Shown in pieces: positions 34,422 to 43,515 of a DNA stretch of 57,996 bases. The stretch's first letter is position 1; each line of letters begins with the position of its first letter. The notes under the pieces were generated by a model that was not told the origin of the DNA, ran no database searches, and worked only from the letters and a program-made list of their open reading frames with translations. The translations under genes were made by a program, and so were the position numbers. The stretch lies in the NCBI RefSeq assembly GCF_000690905.1, contig NZ_JMCL01000075.1, positions 1 to 57,996 of the forward strand, written 5' to 3'. Source of the DNA: Pseudomonas sp. Ant30-3. Lineage in GTDB: Bacteria > Pseudomonadota > Gammaproteobacteria > Pseudomonadales > Pseudomonadaceae.

Positions 34422-34462
34422 CTAAAGCCGTAGAACACACAACGAAGTATCGGGTGAAGCGA

Positions 34463-35128
34463 TCAGTCCAGCAGCGCCAAAGCCTCGGCGGTGCATTCCT
34501 GAATGCGGGCCCAGTCGCCGTTCTTGATCCAGTCCGGATCAAGCATCCAGCTACCACCCACGCACATGACGTTTTTCAGCGCCATGTAGCTTTTGATGTT
34601 GGCCGGGCTGACGCCACCGGTCGGGCAGAATTTTACTTCGCCGAACGGGCCGCCCAGTGCCTTGATGGCTGCGACGCCACCGCTGACTTCCGCCGGGAAC
34701 AACTTGAAGCGGCGATAGCCCAGACCGTAGCCTTCCATGATGCCGGATGCATTGCTGATCCCCGGCAACAGCGGAATCGGGCTGTCGACACTGGCTTCGA
34801 GCAGATCACGGGTGATGCCCGGCGTGACGATAAACTGCGAACCGGCCGCTTCGGCTGCTGCCAACATGTTGCGGTCGAGCACGGTGCCGGCACCGGTGAT
34901 CAGTTCCGGACGTTGCTCGCGCAGAATCTGAATCGCCTTGAGCCCGTACTGCGAACGCAACGTCACTTCCAGCGCAGTCAGGCCTCCGGCCGCCAGGGCA
35001 TCGGCCAGCGGCAGAATGTCCTGCTCACGGGCGATGGTGATCACCGGCAGAATCCGCGCCTTGTCACAGAGGCTGTCGATCAGGGCAACTTTATCCGCCA
35101 TGGAAACGGTCGGGGATGGGTTTGTCAT
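34463..35128 (-). CDS. eda: 2-keto-3-deoxy-6-phosphogluconate aldolase
   Basis: The 221-residue class I aldolase has L-E-V-T-L-R near residue 53 (Glu in catalysis), G-A-G-T-V-L-D and the Schiff-base lysine in R-R-F-K-L-F-P-A-E near 144. G-G-V-S-P-A-N-I-K-S-Y is the phosphate site. It splits KDPG to pyruvate and glyceraldehyde 3-phosphate, the last Entner-Doudoroff step. It follows pgl with 17 bases between. A longer start at 35149 would overlap pgl. Confidence 0.95.
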   Translation of the reverse strand: MTNPSPTVSMADKVALIDSLCDKARILPVITIAREQDILPLADALAAGGLTALEVTLRSQYGLKAIQILREQRPELITGAGTVLDRNMLAAAEAAGSQFIVTPGITRDLLEASVDSPIPLLPGISNASGIMEGYGLGYRRFKLFPAEVSGGVAAIKALGGPFGEVKFCPTGGVSPANIKSYMALKNVMCVGGSWMLDPDWIKNGDWARIQECTAEALALLD

Positions 35129-35145
35129 AGCGGCTGATCCTTGGC

Positions 35146-35859
35146 TCATGGGCACCAGTAAATCTCTAACGTAGGTTGCAGAAACGCGCGAATCGGCATG
35201 GCAGCGACGTCGTTGCCGGCCAGAGCGGCGCTCAGGGTGGTCAGCTTGGACTGACCGGAAATCGACAGAACCTTGTGCTTCGCCGAAGCCAGCAGTGCGC
35301 GGCTCATGCTCAGTCGCTGGTGCGGCACGGTCGGCGCGAGCATCGGGTAGCAACGACGGCTGCCATCAGCCTTCAACGCGTCGGCCAGGTTCGGGCTGTC
35401 GGGAAACAGCGAAGCCGTGTGACCGTCGTCGCCCATGCCGAGAATCAGCACGTCGATCGGTGGCAATTCGCCGAGCAAGCGATCTGCCTGTTCGGCAGCC
35501 TGATCGACATTGGCGGTGGCGCTGTACAAGCTCAAAAACTGTGCTTTGGCAGCCGGACCTTGCAACAGGTAGCGTTTGATCAGGCCGGCATTGCTGTCGG
35601 CGTGTTCAACCGGTACCCAGCGCTCATCGGCCAGGCTGATGACCACGTTGGACCAATCCAGTGTCTGTTTCGCCAGATGCTGAAAAAACGCTACCGGGCT
35701 GCGTCCACCGGACACCACCAGGGTGGCAGTGCCTTGGGCGTCGATTGCATCGCTCAGTTGCTTGGCCACAGTGAGCGCCAGGCCTTCGGCCAACAACACC
35801 GGGCTCTTGAACGCATGAGCACTAACGCCCAGCGGTAATTTCAATTCAGATATCGCCAT
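35146..35859 (-). CDS. pgl: 6-phosphogluconolactonase
   Basis: The 237-residue protein is of the NagB/DevB type: T-L-V-V-S-G-G-R-S-P near 44-53, S-L-A-D-E-R-W-V-P near 75-83 and G-M-G-D-D-G-H-T-A-S-L-F-P near 134-146. It hydrolyses 6-phosphogluconolactone made by Zwf. Its start lies within the last 14 bases of zwf, so the genes are translationally linked, and eda follows. Confidence 0.94.
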   Translation of the reverse strand: MAISELKLPLGVSAHAFKSPVLLAEGLALTVAKQLSDAIDAQGTATLVVSGGRSPVAFFQHLAKQTLDWSNVVISLADERWVPVEHADSNAGLIKRYLLQGPAAKAQFLSLYSATANVDQAAEQADRLLGELPPIDVLILGMGDDGHTASLFPDSPNLADALKADGSRRCYPMLAPTVPHQRLSMSRALLASAKHKVLSISGQSKLTTLSAALAGNDVAAMPIRAFLQPTLEIYWCP

Positions 35860-37315
35860 ACCACGACCTCCCATCCCGCGTGATCAGTGCAATGGAACTC
35901 ATCGGTCCCCAGGACCCGGCCGCATACGGCTTGGGCGCATCGCCGGATTTTTTCCACCCGGCAATCAACTGGTCACACCACTTCCACGCGGCTTCGATTT
36001 CATCTTTACGGACAAACAGGTTCTGATTGCCGCGCATCACTTCCAGCAACAAACGCTCGTAGGCATCGGGGATCCGCGCGCTACGCCAGGTGTCGGAAAA
36101 ATTCAGCTGCAACGGACCGCTGCGCAGCTGCATGCCTTTGTCCAGGCCTTGTTCTTTGGTCATCACGCGCAAGGAAATGCCTTCGTCCGGTTGCAGGCGG
36201 ATGATCAGCTTGTTGCTGATCTGCAGGCGCTGCTCAGGGGCGAAAATGTAGTGCGACGGTTCCTTGAAGTGGATGACGATCTGCGACAGCTTCTGCGGCA
36301 TGCGCTTGCCAGTACGCAGGTAAAACGGCACGCCGGCCCAACGCCAGTTGCGAATATCGGCACGCAGGGCGACGAAGGTTTCGGTGTCGCTCTGAGTGTT
36401 TGAATTTGGCTCGTCGAGGTAGCCCGGCACCGCTTTGCCTTCGCTGTAACCGGCGATGTACTGGCCGCGCACCACTTGTGTAGTCAAGCCTTCCGGGCTG
36501 ATTGGCGCCAGTGCCTTGAGCACTTTGACTTTCTCGTCACGAATGCTGTCGGCAGAAAGGTCGGCCGGCGGGTCCATGGCGATCAGGCAAAGCAGCTGCA
36601 GCAGGTGATTCTGGATCATGTCGCGCAGCTGGCCGGCCTTGTCGAAATAGCCCCAGCGACCTTCGATGCCAACCTTCTCGGCCACGGTGATTTCCACGTG
36701 GGAAATGTAATTCTGGTTCCACTGGGTTTCGAACAGGCTGTTGGCAAATCGCAGGGCGATCAGGTTCTGAACGGTTTCCTTGCCCAGGTAATGGTCGATT
36801 CGATAAGTGCGGTTTTCCGGGAAGAACTGCGCCACGGCGTCGTTGACCGTGCGCGAAGACTCCAGGTCCGAACCGATCGGTTTCTCCAGCACAACCCGGG
36901 TATTTTCAGCGAGGCCGACCTTCGACAGGTTTTCGCAGATCGCGCCGTATACCGCCGCCGGGGTCGCGAAGTAGGCGATCACCCGCTGGGCAGATCCGGC
37001 CGCTTCGGCCAGCGCAACATAATCATCGGCCTTGAGAAAGTCGACGTGCAGATAGCTCAGGCGACCGAGGAAACGGTCGAGTATTGCTTCGTCCAGCTCC
37101 TTTTCACCGACATAGCGGCGCAGCTCGGAGGTGATGAACGCCAGATGCTCCTGCTCGCTGCCAGGCTCACGGGCCAGCGCAATAACACGCGTGTCCTCAT
37201 GAAGCAGGCCTGCGCCATCAAGCTGGTAAAGCGCAGGAAACAGCTTGCGCAAAGCGAGATCGCCGAGCGCGCCGAACAAGGCAAATGTGCACGGTTCAAC
37301 CGTAATCGAGGGCAT
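35846..37315 (-). CDS. zwf: Glucose-6-phosphate 1-dehydrogenase
   Basis: The 489-residue enzyme begins with a Rossmann G-A-L-G-D-L-A-L-R-K-L near 15-25 (NADP site). The active-site signature R-I-D-H-Y-L-G-K-E is near 172-180. It oxidises glucose 6-phosphate to 6-phosphogluconolactone. It heads the zwf-pgl-eda operon, divergent from hexR across 216 bases with a degenerate HexR palindrome and a Crc-type AAGAACAA at the leader. Confidence 0.96.
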   Translation of the reverse strand: MPSITVEPCTFALFGALGDLALRKLFPALYQLDGAGLLHEDTRVIALAREPGSEQEHLAFITSELRRYVGEKELDEAILDRFLGRLSYLHVDFLKADDYVALAEAAGSAQRVIAYFATPAAVYGAICENLSKVGLAENTRVVLEKPIGSDLESSRTVNDAVAQFFPENRTYRIDHYLGKETVQNLIALRFANSLFETQWNQNYISHVEITVAEKVGIEGRWGYFDKAGQLRDMIQNHLLQLLCLIAMDPPADLSADSIRDEKVKVLKALAPISPEGLTTQVVRGQYIAGYSEGKAVPGYLDEPNSNTQSDTETFVALRADIRNWRWAGVPFYLRTGKRMPQKLSQIVIHFKEPSHYIFAPEQRLQISNKLIIRLQPDEGISLRVMTKEQGLDKGMQLRSGPLQLNFSDTWRSARIPDAYERLLLEVMRGNQNLFVRKDEIEAAWKWCDQLIAGWKKSGDAPKPYAAGSWGPMSSIALITRDGRSWYGDI

Positions 37316-37320
37316 GATGT

Positions 37321-37328
37321 TTGTTCTT
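37321..37328 (-). promoter_or_regulatory. Candidate Crc/Hfq motif in zwf leader
   Basis: AAGAACAA on the minus strand, matching AANAANAA, ends 5 bases before the zwf start codon. It replaces a normal ribosome site, which is otherwise weak. Confidence 0.5.
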
Positions 37329-37377
37329 TTATCAAGTTAAGCTACAAATACCTTTTTTCAAGGCATCACTCAAGGGG

Positions 37378-37402
37378 AAATGTAGTAATAAACACAACAT
37401 TT
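37378..37402. promoter_or_regulatory. Candidate HexR operator between zwf and hexR
   Basis: On the minus strand AAATGTTGT and ACTACATTT flank GTTTATT, an almost perfect 9-7-9 palindrome. It resembles the HexR consensus TTGT-N7/8-ACAA with one change. It lies 63 bases upstream of zwf and 130 upstream of hexR and could serve both. Confidence 0.62.
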
Positions 37403-37531
37403 ACCCAATATGCAGATTCCGAGTGGTGGTCGGTCGGAGCCATCAGTAGGATAGGCCACCGCCACGGGCCACATCAAAGGCCCAATTTGCATAGCAGGGC
37501 GTCTTTTTTGTCGGTGAATCAAGGAACAACT

Positions 37532-38401
37532 ATGGACCGCGTGCGAAATCTCCTGGAACAGATCCAGAATCGCCTTGAAGACCTGAACAAGGCTGAACGC
37601 AAAGTCGCCGAAGTCATCCTGCTCAACCCGCAGCAGGCTACCCGGTTCAGCATCGCCGCCCTCGCCCAGGCGTCGAAAGTCAGCGAGCCGACGGTCAACC
37701 GTTTCTGCCGTTCATTCGGTGTGAGCGGCTACCCGGAACTCAAGTTGCAACTGGCGCAGAGTCTGGCCAGTGGTGCGGCCTATGTCAGCCGTGCGGTCGA
37801 GGCTGATGACAATCCGGAAGCGTACACCAAGAAAATTTTCGGCAGTGCCATCGCTTCCCTGGACAGTGCCTTGCAGGCGCTGGACCCGAACCTGATCAGC
37901 CGCGCCGTCGACCTGTTGATCCAGGCGCGCCAGATTCACTTTTTCGGCCTCGGCGCCTCAGCCCCGGTAGCACTGGATGCGCAGCACAAATTCTTCCGCT
38001 TCAACCTGGCCGTCACCGCCCATGCCGACGTGCTGATGCAGCGCATGATTGCGTCGGTCGCGCATACCGGCGAATTGTTCGTGATCATTTCCTACACCGG
38101 ACGCACCCGCGAACTGGTGGAAGTGGCGCGCATCGCCCGGGAGAACGGCGCTTCGGTGCTGGGTTTGACCGCCGAGGGATCACCGCTGGCCAAAGCCAGT
38201 ACGCTCAGCCTGAACATTCCGCTGCCGGAAGACACCGACATTTATATGCCGATGACCTCGCGGATTATTCAGCTGACGGTGCTCGACGTACTCGCGACCG
38301 GCATGACCTTGCGCCGTGGCGTGGATTTCCAGCCGCATCTGCGCAAGATCAAAGAGAGTCTGAATGCCAGCCGGTATCCGGTGGGGGATGAGTTTAACTA
38401 G
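37532..38401 (+). CDS. hexR: HexR repressor of glucose catabolism (RpiR family)
   Basis: The 289-residue protein has an N-terminal RpiR helix-turn-helix (V-S-E-P-T-V-N-R-F-C-R-S-F-G near 49-62) and a SIS sugar-phosphate domain with F-F-G-L-G-A-S near 134-140 and S-Y-T-G-R-T-R-E near 188-195. In Pseudomonas it binds KDPG and controls zwf-pgl-eda, edd-glk and gap. Those genes lie on both sides here. The ATG at 37532 follows AAGGAACAACT; the frame is open far upstream only as an antisense artefact. Confidence 0.95.
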   Translation: MDRVRNLLEQIQNRLEDLNKAERKVAEVILLNPQQATRFSIAALAQASKVSEPTVNRFCRSFGVSGYPELKLQLAQSLASGAAYVSRAVEADDNPEAYTKKIFGSAIASLDSALQALDPNLISRAVDLLIQARQIHFFGLGASAPVALDAQHKFFRFNLAVTAHADVLMQRMIASVAHTGELFVIISYTGRTRELVEVARIARENGASVLGLTAEGSPLAKASTLSLNIPLPEDTDIYMPMTSRIIQLTVLDVLATGMTLRRGVDFQPHLRKIKESLNASRYPVGDEFN

Positions 38402-38403
38402 CA

Positions 38404-39890
38404 CCTTCGTTGCCTGACCCGGCCTCATCGCGAGCAGGCTCGCTCCCACAGTGGATCTCCATTGGTCGCGACATTTGTGACCACCACAAATCCTTGTGGG
38501 AGCGAGCCTGCTCGCGATGGCAGCCGCTACAACACTGCTGATCCTGAGCTAAACGCCAACCCGCGCCTGCAAGCTCAAATGCGCTTTCTGCCCCGGTGCC
38601 AGACTCAAACTGACTAGCCCCTTCGTTGCCTGACCTCATCGCGAGCAGGCTCACTCCCACAGTGGATCTCCATTGGTCGCGACATTTGTGACCACCACAA
38701 ATCCTTGTGGGAGCGAGCCTGCTCGCGATGGCAGCCGCTACAACACTGCCGATCCTAAGCTAAACACCAACCCGCGCCTGCAAGCTCAAATGCGCTTTCT
38801 GCCCCGGTGCCAGACTCAAACTGACTAGCCCCTTCGTTGCCTGACCCGGCCTCATCGCGAGCAGGCTCGCTCCTACAGTGATCTCCATTGGTCGCGACAT
38901 TTGTGACCACCACAAATCCTTGTGGGAGCGAGCCTGCTCGCGATGGCAGCCGCTACAACACTGCCGATCCTGAGCTAAACACCAACCCGCGCCTGCAAGC
39001 TCAAATGCGCTTTCTGCCCCGGCGCCAGACTCCGACTGACTAGCCCCTTCGTTGCCTGACCTCATCGCGAGCAGGCTCACTCCCAAAGTGGATCTCCATT
39101 GGTCGCGACATTTGTGACCACCACAAATCCTTGTGGGAGCGAGCCTGCTCGCGATGGCAGCCGCTACAACACTGCTGATCCTGAGCTAAACGCCAACCCG
39201 CGCCTGCAAGCTCAAATGCGCTTTCTGCCCCGGCGCCAGACTCAAACTGACTAGCCCCTTCGTTGCCTGACCCGGCCTCATCGCGAGCAGGCTCGCTCCT
39301 ACAGTGATCTCCATTGGTCGCGACATTTGTGACCACCAAAAATCCTTGTGGGAGCGAGCCTGCTCGCGATGGCGGCCGCACGACACTGCTGATCCTGAGC
39401 TAAACCCCAACTCGCGCCTGTAAACTCAAATGCGCTTTCTGCCCCGGCGCCAGACTCAAACTGACTAGCCCCTTCGTTGCCTGACCCGGCCTCATCGCGA
39501 GCAGGCTCGCTCCTACAGTGATCTCCATTGGTCGCGACATTTGTGACCACCACAAATCCTTGTGGGAGCGAGCCTGCTCGCGATGGCAGCCGCTACAACA
39601 CTGCCGATCCTAAGCTAAACACCAACCCGCGCCTGCAAGCTCAAATGCGCTTTCTGCCCCGGCGCCAGACTCCGACTGACTAGCCCCTTCGTTGCCTGAC
39701 CTCATCGCGAGCAGGCTCACTCCCACAGTGGATCTCCATTGGTCGCGACATTTGTGACCACCACAAATCCTTGTGGGAGCGAGCCTGCTCGCGATGGCGG
39801 CCGCACGACACTGCTGATCCTGAGCTAAACCCCAACTCGCGCCTGTAAACTCAAATGCGCTTTCTGCCCCGGCGCCAGACTCAGACTGTC
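38404..39890. repeat. Seven-copy tandem array of ~214-bp REPIN units carrying an epimerase gene 3' end
   Basis: Units begin with CCTTCGTTGCCTGA at 38404, 38620, 38831, 39046, 39257, 39471 and 39686 (spacing 216, 211, 215, 211, 214, 215). Each has a REPIN (TCGCGAGCAGGCTCGCTCC ... GTGGGAGCGAGCCTGCTCGC) with a constant loop GGTCGCGACATTTGTGACCA, then about 66 bases nearly identical to the last 21 codons and stop of the neighbouring gene (minus strand, S-L-S-L-A-P-G-Q-K-A-H-L-S-L-Q-A). The last unit ends in that real gene. Units are of two types (CTGACCTCATC with GGATCTCC; CTGACCCGGCCTC with mostly GATCTCC). No independent gene is present in this 1.4-kb stretch. Confidence 0.92.
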
Positions 39891-40679
39891 AGTCCCGCCG
39901 CTCGCCGCTTCCACGCAGACGAACTCTGAAATCTCGTTCCAGCTCACTCCCAGCAACGGCCGCGTACCGGGGTGCCAGACCACCGTGTCGCCATCGTCGC
40001 CGGTATCGATACACAATTCGCGCTGCCAGGCATGATCCTTGAGCTGCAATTCACCGTCATGCTGGAACACCCGCTGACATCCGCCCTCCACCCGCAACTC
40101 GCCTTCCTGCTGACACGCCTGCCGATTCAATTGGTCGTAACCCTGCGCGCCGTCGAGCCCAGACAGCGCTACCTCACCGACATCACCAATACGCCAATAG
40201 GCGTGCAAGGCCTGACTCAATTGGCACGGCAGGCTGTCCTGATGCTCGGTGCTCAGGCGCAATTCCATGCGTTCGCCAAGATGCGCATGCAGATCCACCT
40301 GCCAATCACACAGTTGTAATTGCCAGTGCAGGCGCACGCCCTCCTCGTCTTCGCTGCTGTCCATCAGCTTCCAGTCGAGTAGCCGCGCCCAGCCATGGGA
40401 CGGCCAGGCGTTTTCGCTCGGATGGCGGCCATACCACGGCCAACACACCGGCACGCCACCGCGAATGGCGCCTACATGTGGCCATTTAGCCGCGCACCAC
40501 AGCCAGGGCTTTTGACCCCGTGGTTGGAAGTGCAACAACTGCGCGCCCTGCCGACTGAACACCGCCTGACACCGCGGATGCTCGATCACCAGCACATCGC
40601 GCAACTGATAGCGCTCCCACGCAAACACCGGACGTGCACGCAAGGATTTGAAGAAGCGTTGGAGCGGATGCTCATGCAT
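39825..40679 (-). CDS. Glucose-6-phosphate 1-epimerase-like protein (YeaD/aldose epimerase)
   Basis: The 284-residue protein is of the D-hexose-6-phosphate mutarotase type: G-A-Q-L-L-H-F-Q-P near 45-53, G-G-V-P-V-C-W-P-W near 73-81, S-H-G-W-A-R near 93-98 and H-A-Y-W near 158-161, positions matching the active-site His and beta-supersandwich core. The last 21 codons are the part copied in the downstream repeat array. It is likely to interconvert anomers of glucose 6-phosphate. It lies after oprB in the same direction, beyond a terminator. Confidence 0.85.
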   Translation of the reverse strand: MHEHPLQRFFKSLRARPVFAWERYQLRDVLVIEHPRCQAVFSRQGAQLLHFQPRGQKPWLWCAAKWPHVGAIRGGVPVCWPWYGRHPSENAWPSHGWARLLDWKLMDSSEDEEGVRLHWQLQLCDWQVDLHAHLGERMELRLSTEHQDSLPCQLSQALHAYWRIGDVGEVALSGLDGAQGYDQLNRQACQQEGELRVEGGCQRVFQHDGELQLKDHAWQRELCIDTGDDGDTVVWHPGTRPLLGVSWNEISEFVCVEAASGGTDSLSLAPGQKAHLSLQARVGV

Positions 40680-40716
40680 GTGCCACTGTCCTGAAAATCA
40701 TCGGGTGCGCCAGCCC

Positions 40717-40752
40717 AAAAAAAAGCGGACAGCCTTGGCCGTCCGCAAAAAA
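40717..40752 (-). terminator. Terminator of oprB
   Basis: GCGGAC and GTCCGC (40725-40730, 40741-40746) form the outer stem with GCC/GGC inside. On the minus strand the hairpin runs into TTTTTTTT. It lies 34 bases after the oprB stop. Confidence 0.85.
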
Positions 40753-40785
40753 TGCGCACATAGAGAGGAGCTTATCGCAACAGCG

Positions 40786-42132
40786 TTAGAACACCGACTG
40801 AATTTTCAGGCCGGCAACGATCGCGTCGTCCACCTGATCAACCCCGCCCGGGTGCTTCACGTATTGCAGGTTGGGACGCACGGTCAGCCAGTTAGTAACG
40901 TGGAAACCATAGTTGATTTCAGCGTTGTACTCGGTGTCCTGGATCGGCAGGAAGCTTGGATTGTCGTAGTCGTCAATACCGTTTACGCCGTTGATCAGCT
41001 TGCGGTTTTTCTGGGCATCTTCGTTGACGTGAATCCGTGCGATACCGATGCCGACGTCGTCTTTCGGACGGGCGTTGAAAGGACCTTTGTAGGTCAACAT
41101 CAGGTTCTGATAGTTATCGACCGTGTTGGTTTCCTTGTCATGGAAGGTGGCGTTGGCAGCGATGCTCAGACCACGGCTCTTGTCGCCGTTGTGGTCGGTC
41201 AGCTGCTGCTGCGCAACGAACCAGTAGCCGGATTTGCTGCTGTGGCTGCGGTAAGCGTCGCCGCTGATAGCCGCATCATTGCCGTTGTCGTCCTCACGAA
41301 CGTCATCGGCCTTGGCGGTACTTTTGTAGTAACCAACGCGGTATTCACCGGGCAGGCTGTTGACGTTCGGCGACCAGACCAACTCGACCGGAATGATGGT
41401 GCCTTTGGTGCCGCTGCCGCTGAGCTTGAAGCCGTTGCCGGTTTCCAGCTGCGAGGGGTTCTGGTTGTATGCACCGATCTGCGCGTAGAGCTCGTCGTTG
41501 ATGTTGTACTTCACGCGGATCGCAGCCTGGCTGACCGGCCAGTTGTACCAGATACCGCCGACCCAGTTACCCACTTGCGAGCCGCAGAACGCCAGGTTCT
41601 GGAAGTCGCACGGGAAGCTGTTGAAGTCTTCGCCTTCACCGAAGTAACCGGCCTTCACATCGAGTGCGCCGTCGAAGTATTTCTGTTTGACCCACAACTG
41701 CGTCAGACGCCAGGTCTGGCCACGGCCCCAGACTTCCTGCGAGGAACTGAAAGTGCCGGCACGCGGATCGCCGATGCGGTCGTTGGAAATGTTGCGACCA
41801 CTACGTTCGGTGATCGCCAGTTTGAATTCGGCATCGTTCCAGCCGAAGATTTTTTCCAGGTCCAGTTTTGCACCGAAGGCAAACTGGTCGCTGTAGCGCG
41901 CGGTGGTGTCGTCGTTGTAACCGCCCTTGAGGTTGGAGCCGACTTCGCCGACGTACTCGATCTGGAAGTCATAACCCGCATCAATCAGCTTGGTCCGTTC
42001 ACCACCCCAATCGCCCGTCATCCATTTCGATTCCGGACTGAACGCCTCTGCAGCGTGCACGCCGCCCGCCAGTGTCATTGCCGCAATCGCCGACAACTGG
42101 CAGATCAATTGGGCGTTGTTGTTCTTCTTCAT
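40786..42132 (-). CDS. oprB: Carbohydrate-selective porin OprB
   Basis: The 448-residue outer-membrane protein has a signal peptide (about residues 1-28, ending V-H-A-A-E). The mature part is beta-barrel-like and ends in a final hydrophobic Phe (I-Q-S-V-F), the signal for outer-membrane assembly. S-K-W-M-T-G-D-W-G-G-E-R-T near 34-46 is the OprB hallmark. It lets glucose and some other sugars in. Position downstream of gltK and Crc-type AATAACAATAAAA leader fit the glucose-uptake regulon. Confidence 0.94.
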   Translation of the reverse strand: MKKNNNAQLICQLSAIAAMTLAGGVHAAEAFSPESKWMTGDWGGERTKLIDAGYDFQIEYVGEVGSNLKGGYNDDTTARYSDQFAFGAKLDLEKIFGWNDAEFKLAITERSGRNISNDRIGDPRAGTFSSSQEVWGRGQTWRLTQLWVKQKYFDGALDVKAGYFGEGEDFNSFPCDFQNLAFCGSQVGNWVGGIWYNWPVSQAAIRVKYNINDELYAQIGAYNQNPSQLETGNGFKLSGSGTKGTIIPVELVWSPNVNSLPGEYRVGYYKSTAKADDVREDDNGNDAAISGDAYRSHSSKSGYWFVAQQQLTDHNGDKSRGLSIAANATFHDKETNTVDNYQNLMLTYKGPFNARPKDDVGIGIARIHVNEDAQKNRKLINGVNGIDDYDNPSFLPIQDTEYNAEINYGFHVTNWLTVRPNLQYVKHPGGVDQVDDAIVAGLKIQSVF

Positions 42133-42150
42133 CCCTACATCCTCGTTTTA

Positions 42151-42158
42151 TTGTTATT
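42151..42158 (-). promoter_or_regulatory. Candidate Crc/Hfq motif in oprB leader
   Basis: AATAACAA on the minus strand fits AANAANAA; it lies 18 bases before the start, just upstream of the GAGGATG ribosome site. Confidence 0.5.
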
Positions 42159-42236
42159 AACTGTTTTTATCTAACGCGGTTTACATCGGTTGCGGCAGTG
42201 TTTCCATCCACCACGAATTTCTCTGGGCGATTCCCT

Positions 42237-42328
42237 TTGTGGGAGCGAGCCTGCTCGCGAAAGCGGGGTATCAGACAACTTCTTTGCTGAATGCCAGACC
42301 GTATTCGCGAGCAGGCTCGCTCCCACAT
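42237..42328. repeat. REPIN between gltK and oprB
   Basis: GTGGGAGCGAGCCTGCTCGC starts at 42240 and its inverted copy GCGAGCAGGCTCGCTCCCAC ends about 42327, with a 45-base spacer. It separates the ABC transporter genes from oprB in the transcription direction, and may attenuate readthrough. Confidence 0.85.
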
Positions 42329-42351
42329 TGACCGCCCACCCTGTTTGATCT

Positions 42352-43512
42352 TCAGCGGCCCTTGAACTGGGTCACGTTGGCAGCGTGAATCTCAGGTTGC
42401 GCTTGGCCCGCAACGCCCAAACGCTCCCCGGTCTTGGCATCGAACAGCAGCACTTTCGCTGGGTCGAACTGCAAGGTCAGCGTCTCGCCCACGGCCGGCG
42501 CCACATCCGGCGCCAGGCGACAGCAGACCTTGGTGTCGTTGAGATTGACGAACACCAGCGTGTCGGGGCCGGTCGGCTCGGTGACCTGCACTTCCGCGCG
42601 AATGGTCGGCAAACCATTCGGCTCGCCAGCCGCGAGCACGATCTGCTCCGGGCGCATGCCGAGAATCACTTCGCGGTCTTCGAGCCCGGCGTCCTGCATG
42701 CCCAGCGGCAATTCGCATCGCGCCTGCCCACTGTCGAGCAGCGCCATCAGGCGACCCTCCTTGCGTTGCAGGCGCAGAGGAATGAAGTTCATCGGTGGCG
42801 AACCGATGAAGCTCGCCACGAACAGGTTGGCCGGGTTGTTGTAGATGTCTTTCGGGGTGCCGAACTGCTGAATGATTCCGTCCTTCATCACCGCCACTTT
42901 GTCGCCCAGCGTCATCGCTTCGATCTGGTCGTGGGTGACATAAACCGTGGTGGTTTTAAGGCGCTGGTGCATCAGTTTCATTTCGGTGCGCATCTCGACG
43001 CGCAATTTGGCGTCGAGGTTGGACAGCGGTTCGTCGAACAGATAAATCTTTGGTCGACGCGCCAGCGCTCGGCCCATGGCCACACGCTGTTGCTGACCAC
43101 CGGAGAGCTGGCCCGGCTTACGGTTCAACAGATGCTCGATCTGCAACAGCTTGGCGACACGAGCGACTTCTTCGTCGATGTCGGCGGCCGGCATCTTGCG
43201 GATCTTCAGGCCGAACGCGATGTTGTCACGCACACTCATGGTCGGGTACAGCGCGTAAGACTGGAACACCATGGCGATGTCACGATCTTTCGGGCTCATG
43301 CCGCTGATGTCGGCGTCGTCCACCAGAATCGCGCCGCCACTGATAGTTTCCAGGCCGGCAATGCAGTTCATCAGTGTCGATTTACCGCAACCGGACGGGC
43401 CGACCAGAATCAGGAATTCACCGTCGTCGATTTTCAGTTCGATGTTTTTCAGGGTGTCCGGCAGACCGGCGCCGTAGGTCTTGTTGACGTTGCGTAATTC
43501 GAGAGTTGCCAT
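42352..43512 (-). CDS. gltK: Glucose ABC transporter ATPase
   Basis: The 386-residue protein is a MalK/UgpC-type sugar ABC ATPase. Walker A G-P-S-G-C-G-K-S-T is at 38-46, the signature L-S-G-G-Q-Q-Q-R near 134-141, Walker B I-Y-L-F-D-E-P near 154-160 and the H-loop in V-T-H-D-Q. A C-terminal OB-like regulatory domain fills about 240-386. It powers glucose uptake through GltF/GltG (also called GtsD). It begins 3 bases after gltG. Confidence 0.94.
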   Translation of the reverse strand: MATLELRNVNKTYGAGLPDTLKNIELKIDDGEFLILVGPSGCGKSTLMNCIAGLETISGGAILVDDADISGMSPKDRDIAMVFQSYALYPTMSVRDNIAFGLKIRKMPAADIDEEVARVAKLLQIEHLLNRKPGQLSGGQQQRVAMGRALARRPKIYLFDEPLSNLDAKLRVEMRTEMKLMHQRLKTTTVYVTHDQIEAMTLGDKVAVMKDGIIQQFGTPKDIYNNPANLFVASFIGSPPMNFIPLRLQRKEGRLMALLDSGQARCELPLGMQDAGLEDREVILGMRPEQIVLAAGEPNGLPTIRAEVQVTEPTGPDTLVFVNLNDTKVCCRLAPDVAPAVGETLTLQFDPAKVLLFDAKTGERLGVAGQAQPEIHAANVTQFKGR

Positions 43513-43515
43513 GTT

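Noticed and set aside
37321..37335. TTGT-N7-TCAA as a further HexR site at the zwf start
   Set aside because: It has a mismatch in the right half and overlaps the start region; the longer palindrome at 37378-37402 is the better candidate.
36476..37531. Long open frame upstream of and in frame with hexR
   Set aside because: It is antisense to zwf and has zwf-complementary composition. HexR proteins begin at the ATG at 37532, which has a ribosome site.
38394..39553. Several 74-113 codon minus-strand frames in the REP array
   Set aside because: They are made of REP sequence and fragments of the epimerase tail, shift frame from unit to unit and have no consistent ribosome site.
38404..39824. 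Possible CRISPR array
   Set aside because: Units are about 214 bp and nearly identical throughout, with no unique spacers and no cas genes in the window.
40648..42174. 508-codon plus-strand frame across oprB
   Set aside because: It is the antisense of oprB; the minus strand encodes a clear porin with signal peptide, leader motif and terminator.
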